NCBI GenBank assembly: GCA_003573635.1
Contig: QUTJ01031587.1
Span: 1 to 13,171, forward strand
Direction: 5' to 3'
Length of the DNA: 13,171 nt
Source: Goniomonas avonlea
Taxonomy: Eukaryota > Cryptophyceae > Goniomonadida > Goniomonadaceae
Shown here: in pieces, positions 1 to 9,000 of the stretch
How positions within the stretch are numbered: the first letter of the stretch is position 1
Layout of the letters: the number at the start of each line of letters is the position of its first letter
The notes under the pieces: generated by a model
The model's database searches: none
Told to the model about the DNA's origin: nothing
The model's input: only the letters and a program-made list of their open reading frames with translations
Program-made: the position numbers and the translations under genes

Positions 1-1679
1 AAATGCGTGATCAAATCACGACCAGCTCACGACCACACGATCAGGTCTAATATCATGAGATGGACACACCAACCGTCTTGGAGTTTTTGATCAGGGGGAG
101 CGGCATGAAACCGCCGCTTTTGTCCAGGACAGCCTTGAGAGCCTGTGCAACGTGTGTCAGTCTCTCTCTCTCTCTCTCTCTGCTCCGAGGCAGGTCTAAC
201 GATCTGTCTGCAGTTCCGAGGTGGTTTGAAAACTCTCTCTCATCCACAGCAGCACACACAGGAGCATACAGGAGCATACAGGAGCAAATACAACCAGGGG
301 CAGTACCTTGAGGTTAATCCACAAGTTGTTGGTGTTGAAAAAGCGATGCTTGGCAACGTTCTGGAACTCTCCCTCGTCCTGCTTCTGGCACTGCGGGCGA
401 GTCAGGATAAAATTCGCAGCTGATGAAGGGCCACATCTGTCTCTGCTCCCCAATCTCTCTCCCCGCTCCCTCCCTCCCCCCCTCCCAGGCAGATCCTAGC
501 GAGTCATTAACGAACCACAACTGGCTCTCGCTCCCTTCCCCCCACCTCTCCCTAGCTCACTCTTTCTCTTAAGATCACGCCACGATCCGAGTGGAGTGCA
601 GAGAATGAGGTATGAAGAGAGGATATCAGGTGTGTGGAGAACGACCTGCGCAGTCTCACGAAGGAGCAGCTTTCCATTTGAAGCCCAGGCAGCCAAGTGG
701 CCCCCTTTCTTGTCTGCCTCGGTTCGCTCGGCGACCTGCCAAGGATAAATAGCTGAAGGGAGGTGTAAAGAACTTACCTCCATCAAGAAAGGCTTGCCGC
801 TGAGGGCGAAGTGACGCAGCAGCTTGAGGTCGAGGGTGGCGCCGAGGTTGTCGCTGTTGCTGACGAACATGTATTCGTATCCTCCAGCAAGAAGCTCGTC
901 CAGCTTGCCCGATCTGAAATACGCAACTCTCAGAACATGTGGTCATTGAACTATGGACGTACCCAAGAAGCGCGGCGTAGAGGTCCCCGTGGCCAGGGGG
1001 GCACCACTCCAGCTCGGGATCCTTCGCACAAGTCGCGGGTTGCATGGTGCTAGCATCGATCTGAAGATCCTGTCAAGACCCGTGCAGGCAACAACACGAA
1101 GGAAATACCTTAGGAACTTTGTTTTGAAGCAGTTCGACACCCTCCTTGGCCCTCTCAGCGCCAATGTGCGCAAGAGTGTCGTCGCTCGTAGAGAAGCTGT
1201 TCATCAGCATGAACTTCACTCCAGGACCAAACTTCGCGCGAGTGTGGTCAATCTGCTTGCAAATAACGTCCAAAAAGTTCATCTCATCTTTGACTGTCGC
1301 AGTTGTGAGGTGAGCACGACCAAAGGAGCGAGTGTGGCGCACTCTTCAATAGCGACTTGGCTTGCTCGAGGCCCATGCTGGTCCCAAGACCTCCGTTGAG
1401 CTTGAGCACAACAGTCGAGGCGAGCAGCTTCCCATCGTTGTCCGCGTCCGCAGGTTCTGTCAAGATGTGAGGGAGGGGCGGCTCGAGGGATGCACCGGCA
1501 CCAGAGAGTTCTTCGTATCTTGGCAACGTCTTCACCGGCGTGATATCACTCTCCGGAATAAACCCCGTCTTGCCACTGGCAAGGGCATCATAAGCAGACC
1601 TGAACGCAGCAATCGCAGCTGGCGAGCAGCCTCCTGCAACCATCTTCTCCTCCACCGACGCAAAATTCGCTGCTGCCAT
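1..1679 (-). CDS. UGP: UDP-glucose pyrophosphorylase (UTP--glucose-1-phosphate uridylyltransferase), 3' end beyond the window
   Basis: Makes UDP-glucose from UTP and glucose-1-phosphate, normally in the cytosol. Seven coding exons on the minus strand: 1679-1343, 1293-1109, 1060-963, 913-778, 735-646, 390-307 and 142-70; all junctions are GT-AG and phases agree. Family motifs appear in order: KLNGGLGTSMG near residue 93 (nucleotide loop), FLDVICKQI, LMNSF, EWCPPGHGDLY near 192, FVSNSDNLGA near 223, ERTEADKKGGHLA near 255, FNTNNLWINLK ending at 310, and MPLPLIKNSKT near 323. About 334 residues are present; the family usually has 470-500, so the C-terminal third lies off the left edge and bases 1-69 are intron. 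Start chosen at the ATG at 1679, close to the usual N-terminus; an in-frame ATG at 1796 would add 39 mostly basic residues. Introns of 42, 48, 49 and 49 nt contrast with two of 164 and 255 nt. Function certain; exon edges very likely. Confidence 0.95.
143..306 (-). other. UGP intron with a (TC)10 microsatellite
   Basis: Intron between the NLWINLK exon and the exon carrying MPLPLIKNSKT. It holds a perfect TC dinucleotide run at 161-181 ((GA)n in the gene's sense strand) and a triplicated 'ggagcataca'-like motif at about 260-285. No coding signal is seen inside. Confidence 0.8.
391..645 (-). other. Long UGP intron (255 nt)
   Basis: Joins the exon ending ...LLRETAQ to the exon starting CQKQDEGEF, in phase 0. 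The donor is GTCGTT and the acceptor CCCGCAG. The plus strand is rich in C/T between about 440 and 560. No other feature is seen. Confidence 0.8.
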
Positions 1680-1846
1680 GTTTGTTCGACCTTGTTGGAA
1701 TCTCCGAGGCGAACCTGACCGATGCGTCGGAATAATCGAAGACCCTTCGATCTTCGATCTGGCGATTTTGACGATTGCAACGTTTCGGAAGAACACGGAA
1801 AAAGCGAACTTTTCATTATCGTGAACGCTAGGCTGGAACGAAAAAA
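1680..1846. promoter_or_regulatory. Divergent intergenic promoter region between UGP and gene 2
   Basis: Only 167 bp separate the two start codons, so both 5' UTRs and promoters must lie here or overlap the coding starts. It contains a 7-bp inverted repeat (atcgaag at 1735-1741, cttcgat at 1745-1751) followed directly by a second cttcgat at 1752-1758. No TATA box is evident. Shared regulation of the two genes is inference from the spacing. Confidence 0.5.
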
Positions 1847-4800
1847 ATGATAGCGGCGGCGGGAGGAGCGTTCTTCGGCCTCTTTGTCGGTGCTGCGGCT
1901 GTATTCAAGGTAAATTGGGCGACTCCCTCTTATTGTCGTGTCAAAGCTGTTGATCCCTCGACAGTGTGCGAAAAAGCGCAGGAAAAAAAGGATCAAGTAT
2001 GACACCGACCTGGAGGCCCCAGACCCCGAGATTGGGACGAGCACAGGCCATGGAAGAAACAAGGTCGAGTCCAAGGTTGTGTGCGTATCCGATCTGGTAA
2101 ATTGCAATTGATCACAAGAACCTGATTTTGACTTGTGGCACTTCAGGTTCGCAAGGAAGAAGAAAGCATTCGTGAGCTTGAGGAGAGAGCTGCTTCACTC
2201 GAACACTTGGCGAAGATTCTTCGTTTGGAAAAGGAAGAGCGACTCCAAACTCTCGAATCTGCACGGTCCAAGTTGACAGGGGACGCTGCCATTGAGGTAG
2301 CCATTGATCATTTGCTGAGCTGTCGATCCTGACTGTCTGCTAGCCCGCGGCTGAAGGACCCGCGAGTGCGATCGAACCCCACACCTCTGCAGGCCCACCT
2401 TGGGCGGTTTCAGGCCCATTACGGCCTGCCCGCAACTTTGGCTCTTCGGGTCCCCGTTCACCTCAGAAACCAAAGGCGCAGCCACAGGCGCTCCCACAAC
2501 CGCAGCCGCAGCCGCAGGCGTCACACCGTCCCAGTCCCCAGCCAGCGAACAACCCTTCGCAGACCGCTCACAGCCGTACTGCGACATTGGCACTGGCAGG
2601 TCCGGTGTTTGGAAGTGTTGGGGCTCGCAATGGGAGGGTTCCCAGCTACTCGTTTTCTCATTACGATGATCAAGCAGCGAAAGACCGCGCAAGGTTCGGT
2701 CGCAACTGCTTTGCTCTGCCTGAGCATTGGATTGCATTGACCCCCAGTACAGTGCTGAGGCAAGCCAGCCTAGCGAACCCACCCAGTCGTCGAAATCGCC
2801 GGCTGGAAATCTCGGCTCCTGGCGTGCGCTAATGGGATCTGGAGTGAGCCCAGGTACCGTTGAGCTCACGTACAGTGTATTCAACCCAGTTCGCGAGACC
2901 CTTTTCGAAATAGATCACTCCAGCAAGCGGACCATAGGGCACAAAATGGGTGTGGAGCAGAATTTGGTGTCCTCGCGGGCAATCAACTCTTGTTGACACT
3001 TGTTCACTGACAACTTTCCTTGTTCACTTTTCTTGTTCACTCACCTCCATCCGACTGGAATACACTTAATCCCACTTCCTAATTCCCACGCAGCTCTCAC
3101 TGACAAGCCTCACGCTCCTCAAGCCGGTAGCCAAGTCGCACACGCTCCAAGCCGAAAGAGTCGCCAGAAACACTCCGGTTCCGGCCCTCAGGCAGAGCCC
3201 AGCCAAGGTCGTTCTTGATGATGCACATACTTCTCTGGCGTTGCCATTCCTGCTCTCCCAGACAAGCCAGCCGTGATCAAACGGAACCAGCCGTAAATCT
3301 AATAACTGCAGCGCACGCGGCATAGAGAAGACCAACTCTCTGTCGTGCGTGGCTGACACACACAGGGAGACAGAGAGACCGTTGCTCACACAGCCGTGCA
3401 GCCGAGGCTCGAACGCAAAAGACACAGAAAGCTAAGCAAACCGGTGCTGGTCAAGGTGTAAGTCAAGGCCAAACTTACGACCCTCTTGGACTCGGCAGTT
3501 CGCCTGTTTCTGCCGGCGCTCAGGCACAGCGAGATGCAGGTGCGAACACTAAACGGTGTCAGGCGAAGCTGCCTGGGGTGCGAAAACCGAACCATGTCAA
3601 GGCCAAAGTCATAGTCAAGGTCAAGCTCAAAATTGTGAACTGGACTTGGGCCGGGGAAAGGGCCGAGGGAAAGATTCCCTCAGCAGATGATGTCACAATC
3701 ACAATTGTGACGTCATCAGCACAATCACCAGATTGTGACATCATTCACTTTGATTTGCAGGGGCTGAGAACTGTGAGGAGGCCGGCACAAAAGACAGCAA
3801 GTGGCAGGAGAGGTCGGGACGCAGGGCACAACGCCAGCAGAGACAGGTACCGCTGCTATGCTGTTCGAGCCTCAAATCACTTTCTCTATCCTCATCAGCC
3901 CCCCCCCTCCCCTCACTCCCCCTCCACCTCACTCTCCCTCCCTCCCTCCCTCACCCCGCAATTAGGTGCAACGCCAGCAGAAACAAGTCTCGCTGATAGA
4001 CGGAGGGAGAGTGTTTACACCCAGTGATAACTTTTTTCCCGAGATGCATCATCGTTTCACTATCCTCATTTCATCTCTTATCAGATCCCTCCCAGTTCAC
4101 CCCTCCCCGCCTCACGCTCCCTCTACCTCACTCCTCCTCTCACCTCACTCTTCGTCCCACCCCACACACCAACACTCCTCACTCTCCCTCCTTCCCACCT
4201 CACTCTCCCTCCTTCCCACCTCACTTCTTCATTCTCACCTTACTGCTCTCTGCCACCCACTTCACTCTGCCACTCACCTCACTCTCCCTCCCACCTCACT
4301 CTCCGTCCCAACCTCAGTGCTTTTCTAACACCAATCATCTCTCTAAGTAGACTTAGACTTTTATTGGAACAGCCTCTTAAAGCCATTCACCGATTCAATG
4401 CAGCGATATAATCATCATCGTCATAATAATAATAATATCAACAAACATATAAATAAATCACAGTAATATGTCTGTGGATCTGTCCAGCGATTTTTTTCTC
4501 AGGATTTTATATCATTCTGATTAATCCAATTTAATCAGTAAAAAGCGATTTCGATTCCGATTCAAGTGTGCCAAAGGTATGAGAGGGCCCAGGCGGCATC
4601 AAAGGTGCCAGCCCTGAGGCAATTCCTGCATATGGACACAAGCAGATGAGCGAAGCTTCATCTGTACTATCTAAATGTGAATTGCAGCGAATGCGATGGA
4701 ATGTCCGAGAAGGAGCTCCAATGTTCCCAGTCCATGTTCCCAGTGAGAATGCAGGCGGAGGGGTTGTTGCACCTCGTCCAACCAAGGTACCTCACCTCCC

Positions 4801-5262
4801 ACCCCACTCCCTCCCACCTCGCTCTTCAATGTGTTGCTCCTTGTGCAATCAATGTGTTGCTCCTTGTGCAACCAGCATCTGTCTCGTTCACCGATTTGTT
4901 CGGACTTCGTTCGTTCGCTGGTTCACGACGGGGTGGATGCAGGAGGAGCACCCGTATCACCGAAGCAAATCTGCGCCATGTCGGACACGTCGTCGCCTGA
5001 ATCGTGACAGAGAGGACACGGACCCATCAGAAACCGAGATCAAGGTATCCAAAGTGCTTGTCATTTTGACGTTGTTGTTTCTTGTGCTAATGTTCCGAAT
5101 TGCAGGTGGATTTACGGGTTGTTTCTTTGGAAGCACAAGAAGAGGCGTACTGGGGTGTGCCCAATCGGTCTGGTTCGGTATGCCACTTTTTTTGTTGTTT
5201 CCGTGTTCTGCAAAAGTGCATTGTGGCTGCGCTTTTCTTCTTCTTCACAGAGTATCAACTGA
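1847..5262 (+). CDS. Unrecognised single-pass membrane protein with coiled coil and long Pro/Gln/Ser-rich tail
   Basis: Not recognised. Proposed exons: 1847-1909, 1965-2096, 2147-2296, 2344-2693, 2753-2853, 3094-3207, 3262-3292, 3394-3539, 3761-3846, 3966-3986, 4646-4786, 4943-5044, 5106-5177 and 5251-5262. They total 1521 nt, or 506 residues, and all phases agree. Residues 2-20 form a small-residue hydrophobic helix (AAAGGAFFGLFVGAAAVF) followed by a basic stop (AKKRRKKR), which by the positive-inside rule puts the rest in the cytosol. Exon 3 (residues 66-115) is a heptad-like charged helix rich in E, R, L and K. The remainder is disordered, with a PQ repeat in exon 4 and an RQQRQ/RQQKQ repeat across exons 9-10. 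Exons 1-4 are fairly secure. The 3' half is less so: the acceptor at 4942 was preferred over 4875 because it links two strong downstream splice pairs, and exons 11-14 could belong to a separate gene. Confidence 0.5.
3540..3760 (+). other. Intron of gene 2 with palindromic element and gtcaag repeats
   Basis: Runs from donor GTGCGAAC to acceptor TTTGCAG. The 5' part repeats variants of 'gtcaaggccaaagtcat' (3597-3635). The 3' part holds the 14-bp inverted repeat described separately. The local plus frame is open through the intron, but the spliced reading has more protein-like composition on both sides. Confidence 0.5.
3687..3744. repeat. Inverted repeat with nested palindrome
   Basis: A 14-bp arm atgatgtcacaatc (3687-3700) is matched perfectly by its reverse complement gattgtgacatcat (3731-3744). 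The 30-nt interior holds another 'attgtgacgtcat' and the 12-bp palindrome tcacaattgtga (3699-3710). A 25-nt stretch of the interior recurs at 7275-7299. It could be a remnant of a small non-autonomous element or a structured intron element. Confidence 0.7.
3987..4645 (+). other. Long gap or intron (659 nt) in gene 2: CT-rich then AT-rich
   Basis: No coding exon is supported here. Bases 4085-4320 are almost pure C/T/A with tandem units. Bases 4320-4560 are AT-rich, with (aat)n at about 4425-4437 and an ataaataaa stretch near 4449 that resembles a polyadenylation signal. That signal leaves open that gene 2 ends before this point and that a second gene begins near the ATG at 4646. Confidence 0.45.
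4177..4218 (+). repeat. 21-bp tandem repeat, two perfect copies
   Basis: Two identical 21-bp pyrimidine-rich units, 4177-4197 and 4198-4218, lie inside the CT-rich part of the long gene 2 intron. Degenerate versions of the cacctcactc core continue on both sides. Confidence 0.85.
4826..4871 (+). repeat. 23-bp tandem repeat, two perfect copies
   Basis: Units at 4826-4848 and 4849-4871 are identical (tcaatgtgttgctccttgtg then caa). They lie inside the proposed intron 4787-4942, directly upstream of the alternative acceptor at 4875. Confidence 0.9.
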
Positions 5263-5552
5263 CACGAGAATCAGCCAAGGCGTTGTCGCAGTGCCCGCAA
5301 GGCTCGCCCCCGATCTTCTGTACACGAAGAGCCTAGAGCCCCACCATGATCTGCTTTGCGAACAGACTGAGAACCTGATAAACACAGTGTACATTACTGT
5401 GCTCGTCTGGACAACAGTTCGCTCTGTCCAACAAGGGCACCGGTATGCCGCGATCAGCTCGTCACTACCTCTTTCGAGTTTAAAGCGACAGGCGTCATTT
5501 TGTGTCGTGCGAGAACGCCGACCGTCCATCCGAGCACAGGAGTAGGGGGGGT
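5263..5552. other. Convergent intergenic region / 3' UTRs
   Basis: Lies between the stop of gene 2 (TGA 5260-5262) and the stop of minus-strand gene 3 (TAG 5555-5553). One plus-strand frame stays open to 5545, but it has no supported splice connection and I do not call it coding. No canonical AATAAA is seen. Confidence 0.5.
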
Positions 5553-5885
5553 CTAGGCCTTGGAGACGGCCTGTCGAACCGCCTGCTCGATTTCTTTCTG
5601 GCTCTCCGTGCGCCAGTCTGGATACTTGGCAAACAACTTGCGCTGCTGATTCTTCCAGACCACCTGGTTGACATCCTTGCCGTTGACCGACAACAGGGTC
5701 ACCACCACCTGCGAAGTCTCATGACTCACGATGGGCTTGATGGTCGCGTCGCTGTAGGCCCTCCGGATGGCCTCAGACGCCGCGTTAAACTCTTGGATTC
5801 CCCCTCATCCGGGACTGCGGTCGTTGTCAGAACACCTTTGAAAAAATGCACTGGCACACCTGTAAAGGATACTGAACTCCGTCAT
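5553..5885 (-). CDS. Unrecognised small soluble protein (about 94 residues)
   Basis: The main exon, 5803-5553, is an open minus-strand frame with strongly GC-biased third positions. It reads EFNAASEAIRRAYSD near its start, then VVVTLLSVNGKDVNQVVWKN, and ends VRQAVSKA before TAG. It looks like a compact, charged, helix-beta-helix protein with no signal peptide or membrane segment. The codon bias is the strongest in the window and suggests high expression. An in-frame TGA at 5807-5805 blocks upstream extension. The model that restores an ATG uses exon 5885-5852 (MTEFSILYRCA) and a 48-nt intron, 5851-5804 (GTGCAT...TTCTGAC...GATGAG), giving 285 nt including the stop. The alternative is a one-base change in the C5 run at 5800-5804, joining the frame that reads VPVHFFKGVLTTTAVPDEG. 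The main exon is secure; the N-terminus is not. Confidence 0.6.
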
Positions 5886-6025
5886 TTGTGTTCAGGGAGA
5901 CGCCAGTTGGGACACGAGGGTCGCCTTTTGAGTGATTATGATCCGCAAATCCGAACGGCCAGAAATTTTCCGAAGTTTTCGTTCGCGCAAGAGCAATTTC
6001 CGTTATCGCTGGAAGTCTTCACTCG
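5886..6025. promoter_or_regulatory. Divergent promoter region between gene 3 and the phosphate transporter
   Basis: With the proposed starts (5885 minus, 6026 plus) only 140 bp separate two diverging genes. No TATA-like box or clear repeated operator is seen. If the transporter instead starts at the alternative in-frame ATG at 5938, the gap shrinks to 52 bp. Confidence 0.4.
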
Positions 6026-9000
6026 ATGTCGAGCCACGAGTCTCCCAGTGCGCTCTCTTGTGTGGTTTCCAGCTCTTTTGACGTGTGCCAGGTTTTGCGA
6101 GTCTCGCTGAGGCGCCACACGAGTCGGTGCATGCAGTTGATTGGGAGTCCCTGGTTCTTGGCCTTTTAGGTGGCTTGGGATTGTTCATGCACGGTGCGGT
6201 TTGATGATGCTTTGACATGTGAGCAGAGGTTTCACATTGCAACCACAGGGATGAAGCTCCTGGGAGTGTCTCTCAAAGCTGTTGCAGGACCTTCGGTACC
6301 GTGTTTGGCGCACCTCGCATGTGCTCACACGTCCCTGCAGATGAAAGAAATTTTGAAATCCCTGTCAACTCATTGGTTCCATGGACTGATGACAGGGATC
6401 ATTGCTTGTGCGCTTTCCAGTAGTCTTTCTCTTGTCTCGGTGCTCCTGGTTGGATTTGTTGCTGCGGATCTCATGCCGTTTAACAAAACGATTCCGGTTT
6501 TACTTGGTGATTCACATGTTTGCTGTACCTCTTGTGCCTTGACGTTTGGCAGGAGCTGGGATTGGTTCCACATTCATTGGGTTTATGCTGGTGTTCAAAA
6601 TTACAAAGTATGGACTCCTGTTGGTATTTTTGGGGTGGTTCAGTGGCTTTTTCGTGAAAACGACCCCGCCGGCCTCGGACGCTGCTCCCAAAGAGAGCCA
6701 GAAGCCGGCCGGCAACCCAAAGGGAGACATGGTCTCTGCACTCGGTTTCATCTTTTTTGGAATGGAGGTGATGAGTGGGGCATGCTATTTCCTTCGAAGC
6801 CACCAGGTGACTGCCTGACAGACACGGCCGCCAGGTAACGATATATCACAGGGCTTCCTGGACCTTCTTGCTCAAATGGACAACCCATTGCTTGGAATAT
6901 TCTGTTCCACGATTTTCACTGCCGTAATTCAGTCAAGTGGTGCGGCAGTGGCCGTATTCATATCTCTCTCGTCTCAGGGCCTCATCTCGCTACATGCCGC
7001 CGTCCCCTTGGTCTTGGTATGCCCTCGTCCATGTACAATACAACCACGGTCCCCGCGCTCGCCCCCTTGTTAGCAGCCACGTGACAATTATGTGACAGCA
7101 CAGTACGGAGTGAGAAACACAGCTGTCCATGAACCGCACGCAGCACAGTAGAAAGAGCACTCGTGACACCAAAAAGCCACCCCACGTTCGACCCTCTTTG
7201 TACATCGTGGCAACACAAACACAGTCTGGTGGGACAATGTGGGGAACACAGCGCTGTGCGGTGCGCTGCGTCGTCACAATTGTGACTTCATCAGCACAAC
7301 AGAGCACAGCTGTTGTTCTGACACAGTGTCAGCACCAGGTCACACCTCCCCCCCCCCCCACCCGAGATTGTTCTGACACAGCTGCCTTGACTCACGGTGA
7401 GAAGATTTTGCGCTCACAATATTTAAAAAACAGTTTTATGACAAATCGTTGATCAAATTTAAGTTCTTTCAAAGTTTCAACGCAACTTCGACACTGTGTT
7501 TATGACAGATGTTTCTCACTGTGGTTCTCACTCGATTTTACAAGGGAGCCAACGTGGGAACGTGTATCACTGGCATTTTGGCGTCGCTGGGGCAAGGCGT
7601 GGGAGCTCGGAGAGTTGCAGTCGCCCTGCTGTTAATGAGAAGTGTCGGGGCTGTGGCCTGCATTCCAATGTTGCCCCTCCTGACGCACGCGTCTGCTCTC
7701 TTGTCCGCGCCAACAGAGGTCAGTCTCGCTGTGTGTGTGGTGTCTGTCTCGGTCTCTGTCTGTCTGTCTGTCTGTCCGTCTCGCTCTACCACTTTCTCTC
7801 TCTCACACACACACGCACACACATACGCACTTTCTCCAGTCAGAGAGACAGGCAGGCAGCCAGGCAGCCGGTCAGACAGTCAGTCGGTCCGACAAGCTGC
7901 GTTTCTGCATCCATCTACATTTGTGGGTTCGTGACCACCCCACGGCGGCCCATCACCTCCCTCGGTCTCACAGCCTGGACGCCCTCGGTCAGCAGCACCC
8001 AGACTGGGCGATACACCCAGGACCCGCTCCCTCGGCCATGCGAACCTCTCCGGGACCGCCTCGCACCCGACGTGCAGCAGTTCATGCACTAAGCTCTCTG
8101 CCTCTCCTCTGTCTCCCGCTCCTTGCTCTGCCTCTCTCCCTCTCTCCCCCCCCCCCCCCCCCCCCCCCCAGCAAAGCAACACTCACAGTGTCACTCATAA
8201 ATGAGAAACACCCATTAACACAAGAGGATAAATCGATGATCTGCGATAACACCGGTGCAAACACAAGAGGGACATCTCTCTCTCTCTCAATGCCTTGAAT
8301 CCTCTCTCTCTCTCTCTCACTCACTCGCCTTCTTGCTCTGTTGTCTCTCTCCTGTCTCTCTTCTTACGCTTCTCTCCTCTCTTAGCTCTTCTTGCTCTGT
8401 TCTTTCTCTCCTCTCTCTCTTCTCCTCACTTCGCTCGGCTGTCTCTCTTTCTCTCGCTCGTCTCTCTCTCCTCTGATTCTCACACTCACCCTCGCTCCTC
8501 TCCTCGCTCCCCCCTCTCTCCTCTCCTCTCCTCGCCTCGCCTCACCTCGCTCTCCCCTCTATCCCCCCTCACTCCTCCGCCCTCACCTCTCCTCTCTCCT
8601 CGCTCCTCTCCTCCCCTCACCTCCCCTCCGAGGAGAGCGGGAGAGCAGGAGAAGAGAGGAGAGGAGAGGATGGAGGACAGGAGAGGAGAGACGAGGGGGA
8701 GAGGACGGAGGGGAGGGGACGGACAAACCCCTTTTGGTCTCGCAAAAATTGAGTTTCCGGATAAAATTGGTTCTGAAAAAAGGAGGTTGCTGGCCTTGCC
8801 GAGATCAGCAAGAGAGAGCGCGCGCCAAGAGAAAGACAGAGGGGAGAGAGGAGGAGGGGGAGATAATGACGAGAGATACCGGGGGGGAGGGGACAGTGAA
8901 AACAGACTTCTCTCCGTCTATCTGTTTGTTAATCGTTTTTGTCTTCACACTCCTGCGAACTGTCGCTATCTCTGTCTCTTGCCCCTCTCTCTCTGTCTCT

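Noticed and set aside
3966-4350. Overlapping open frames rich in Ser/Leu/Pro/His
   Set aside because: Low-complexity translation of pyrimidine repeats; only the first 21 nt are kept as a possible exon.
5263-5545. Continuation of a 900-nt open plus frame to 5545
   Set aside because: It spans three inferred introns, and the phases of the supported splice sites lead to a stop at 5262 instead.
6021-6131. Antisense minus-strand frame starting MHRLVWRLSETRK and ending SWLDIE
   Set aside because: Protein-like at first sight, but it is the exact antisense of transporter exons 1-2 and has no family match or splice support.
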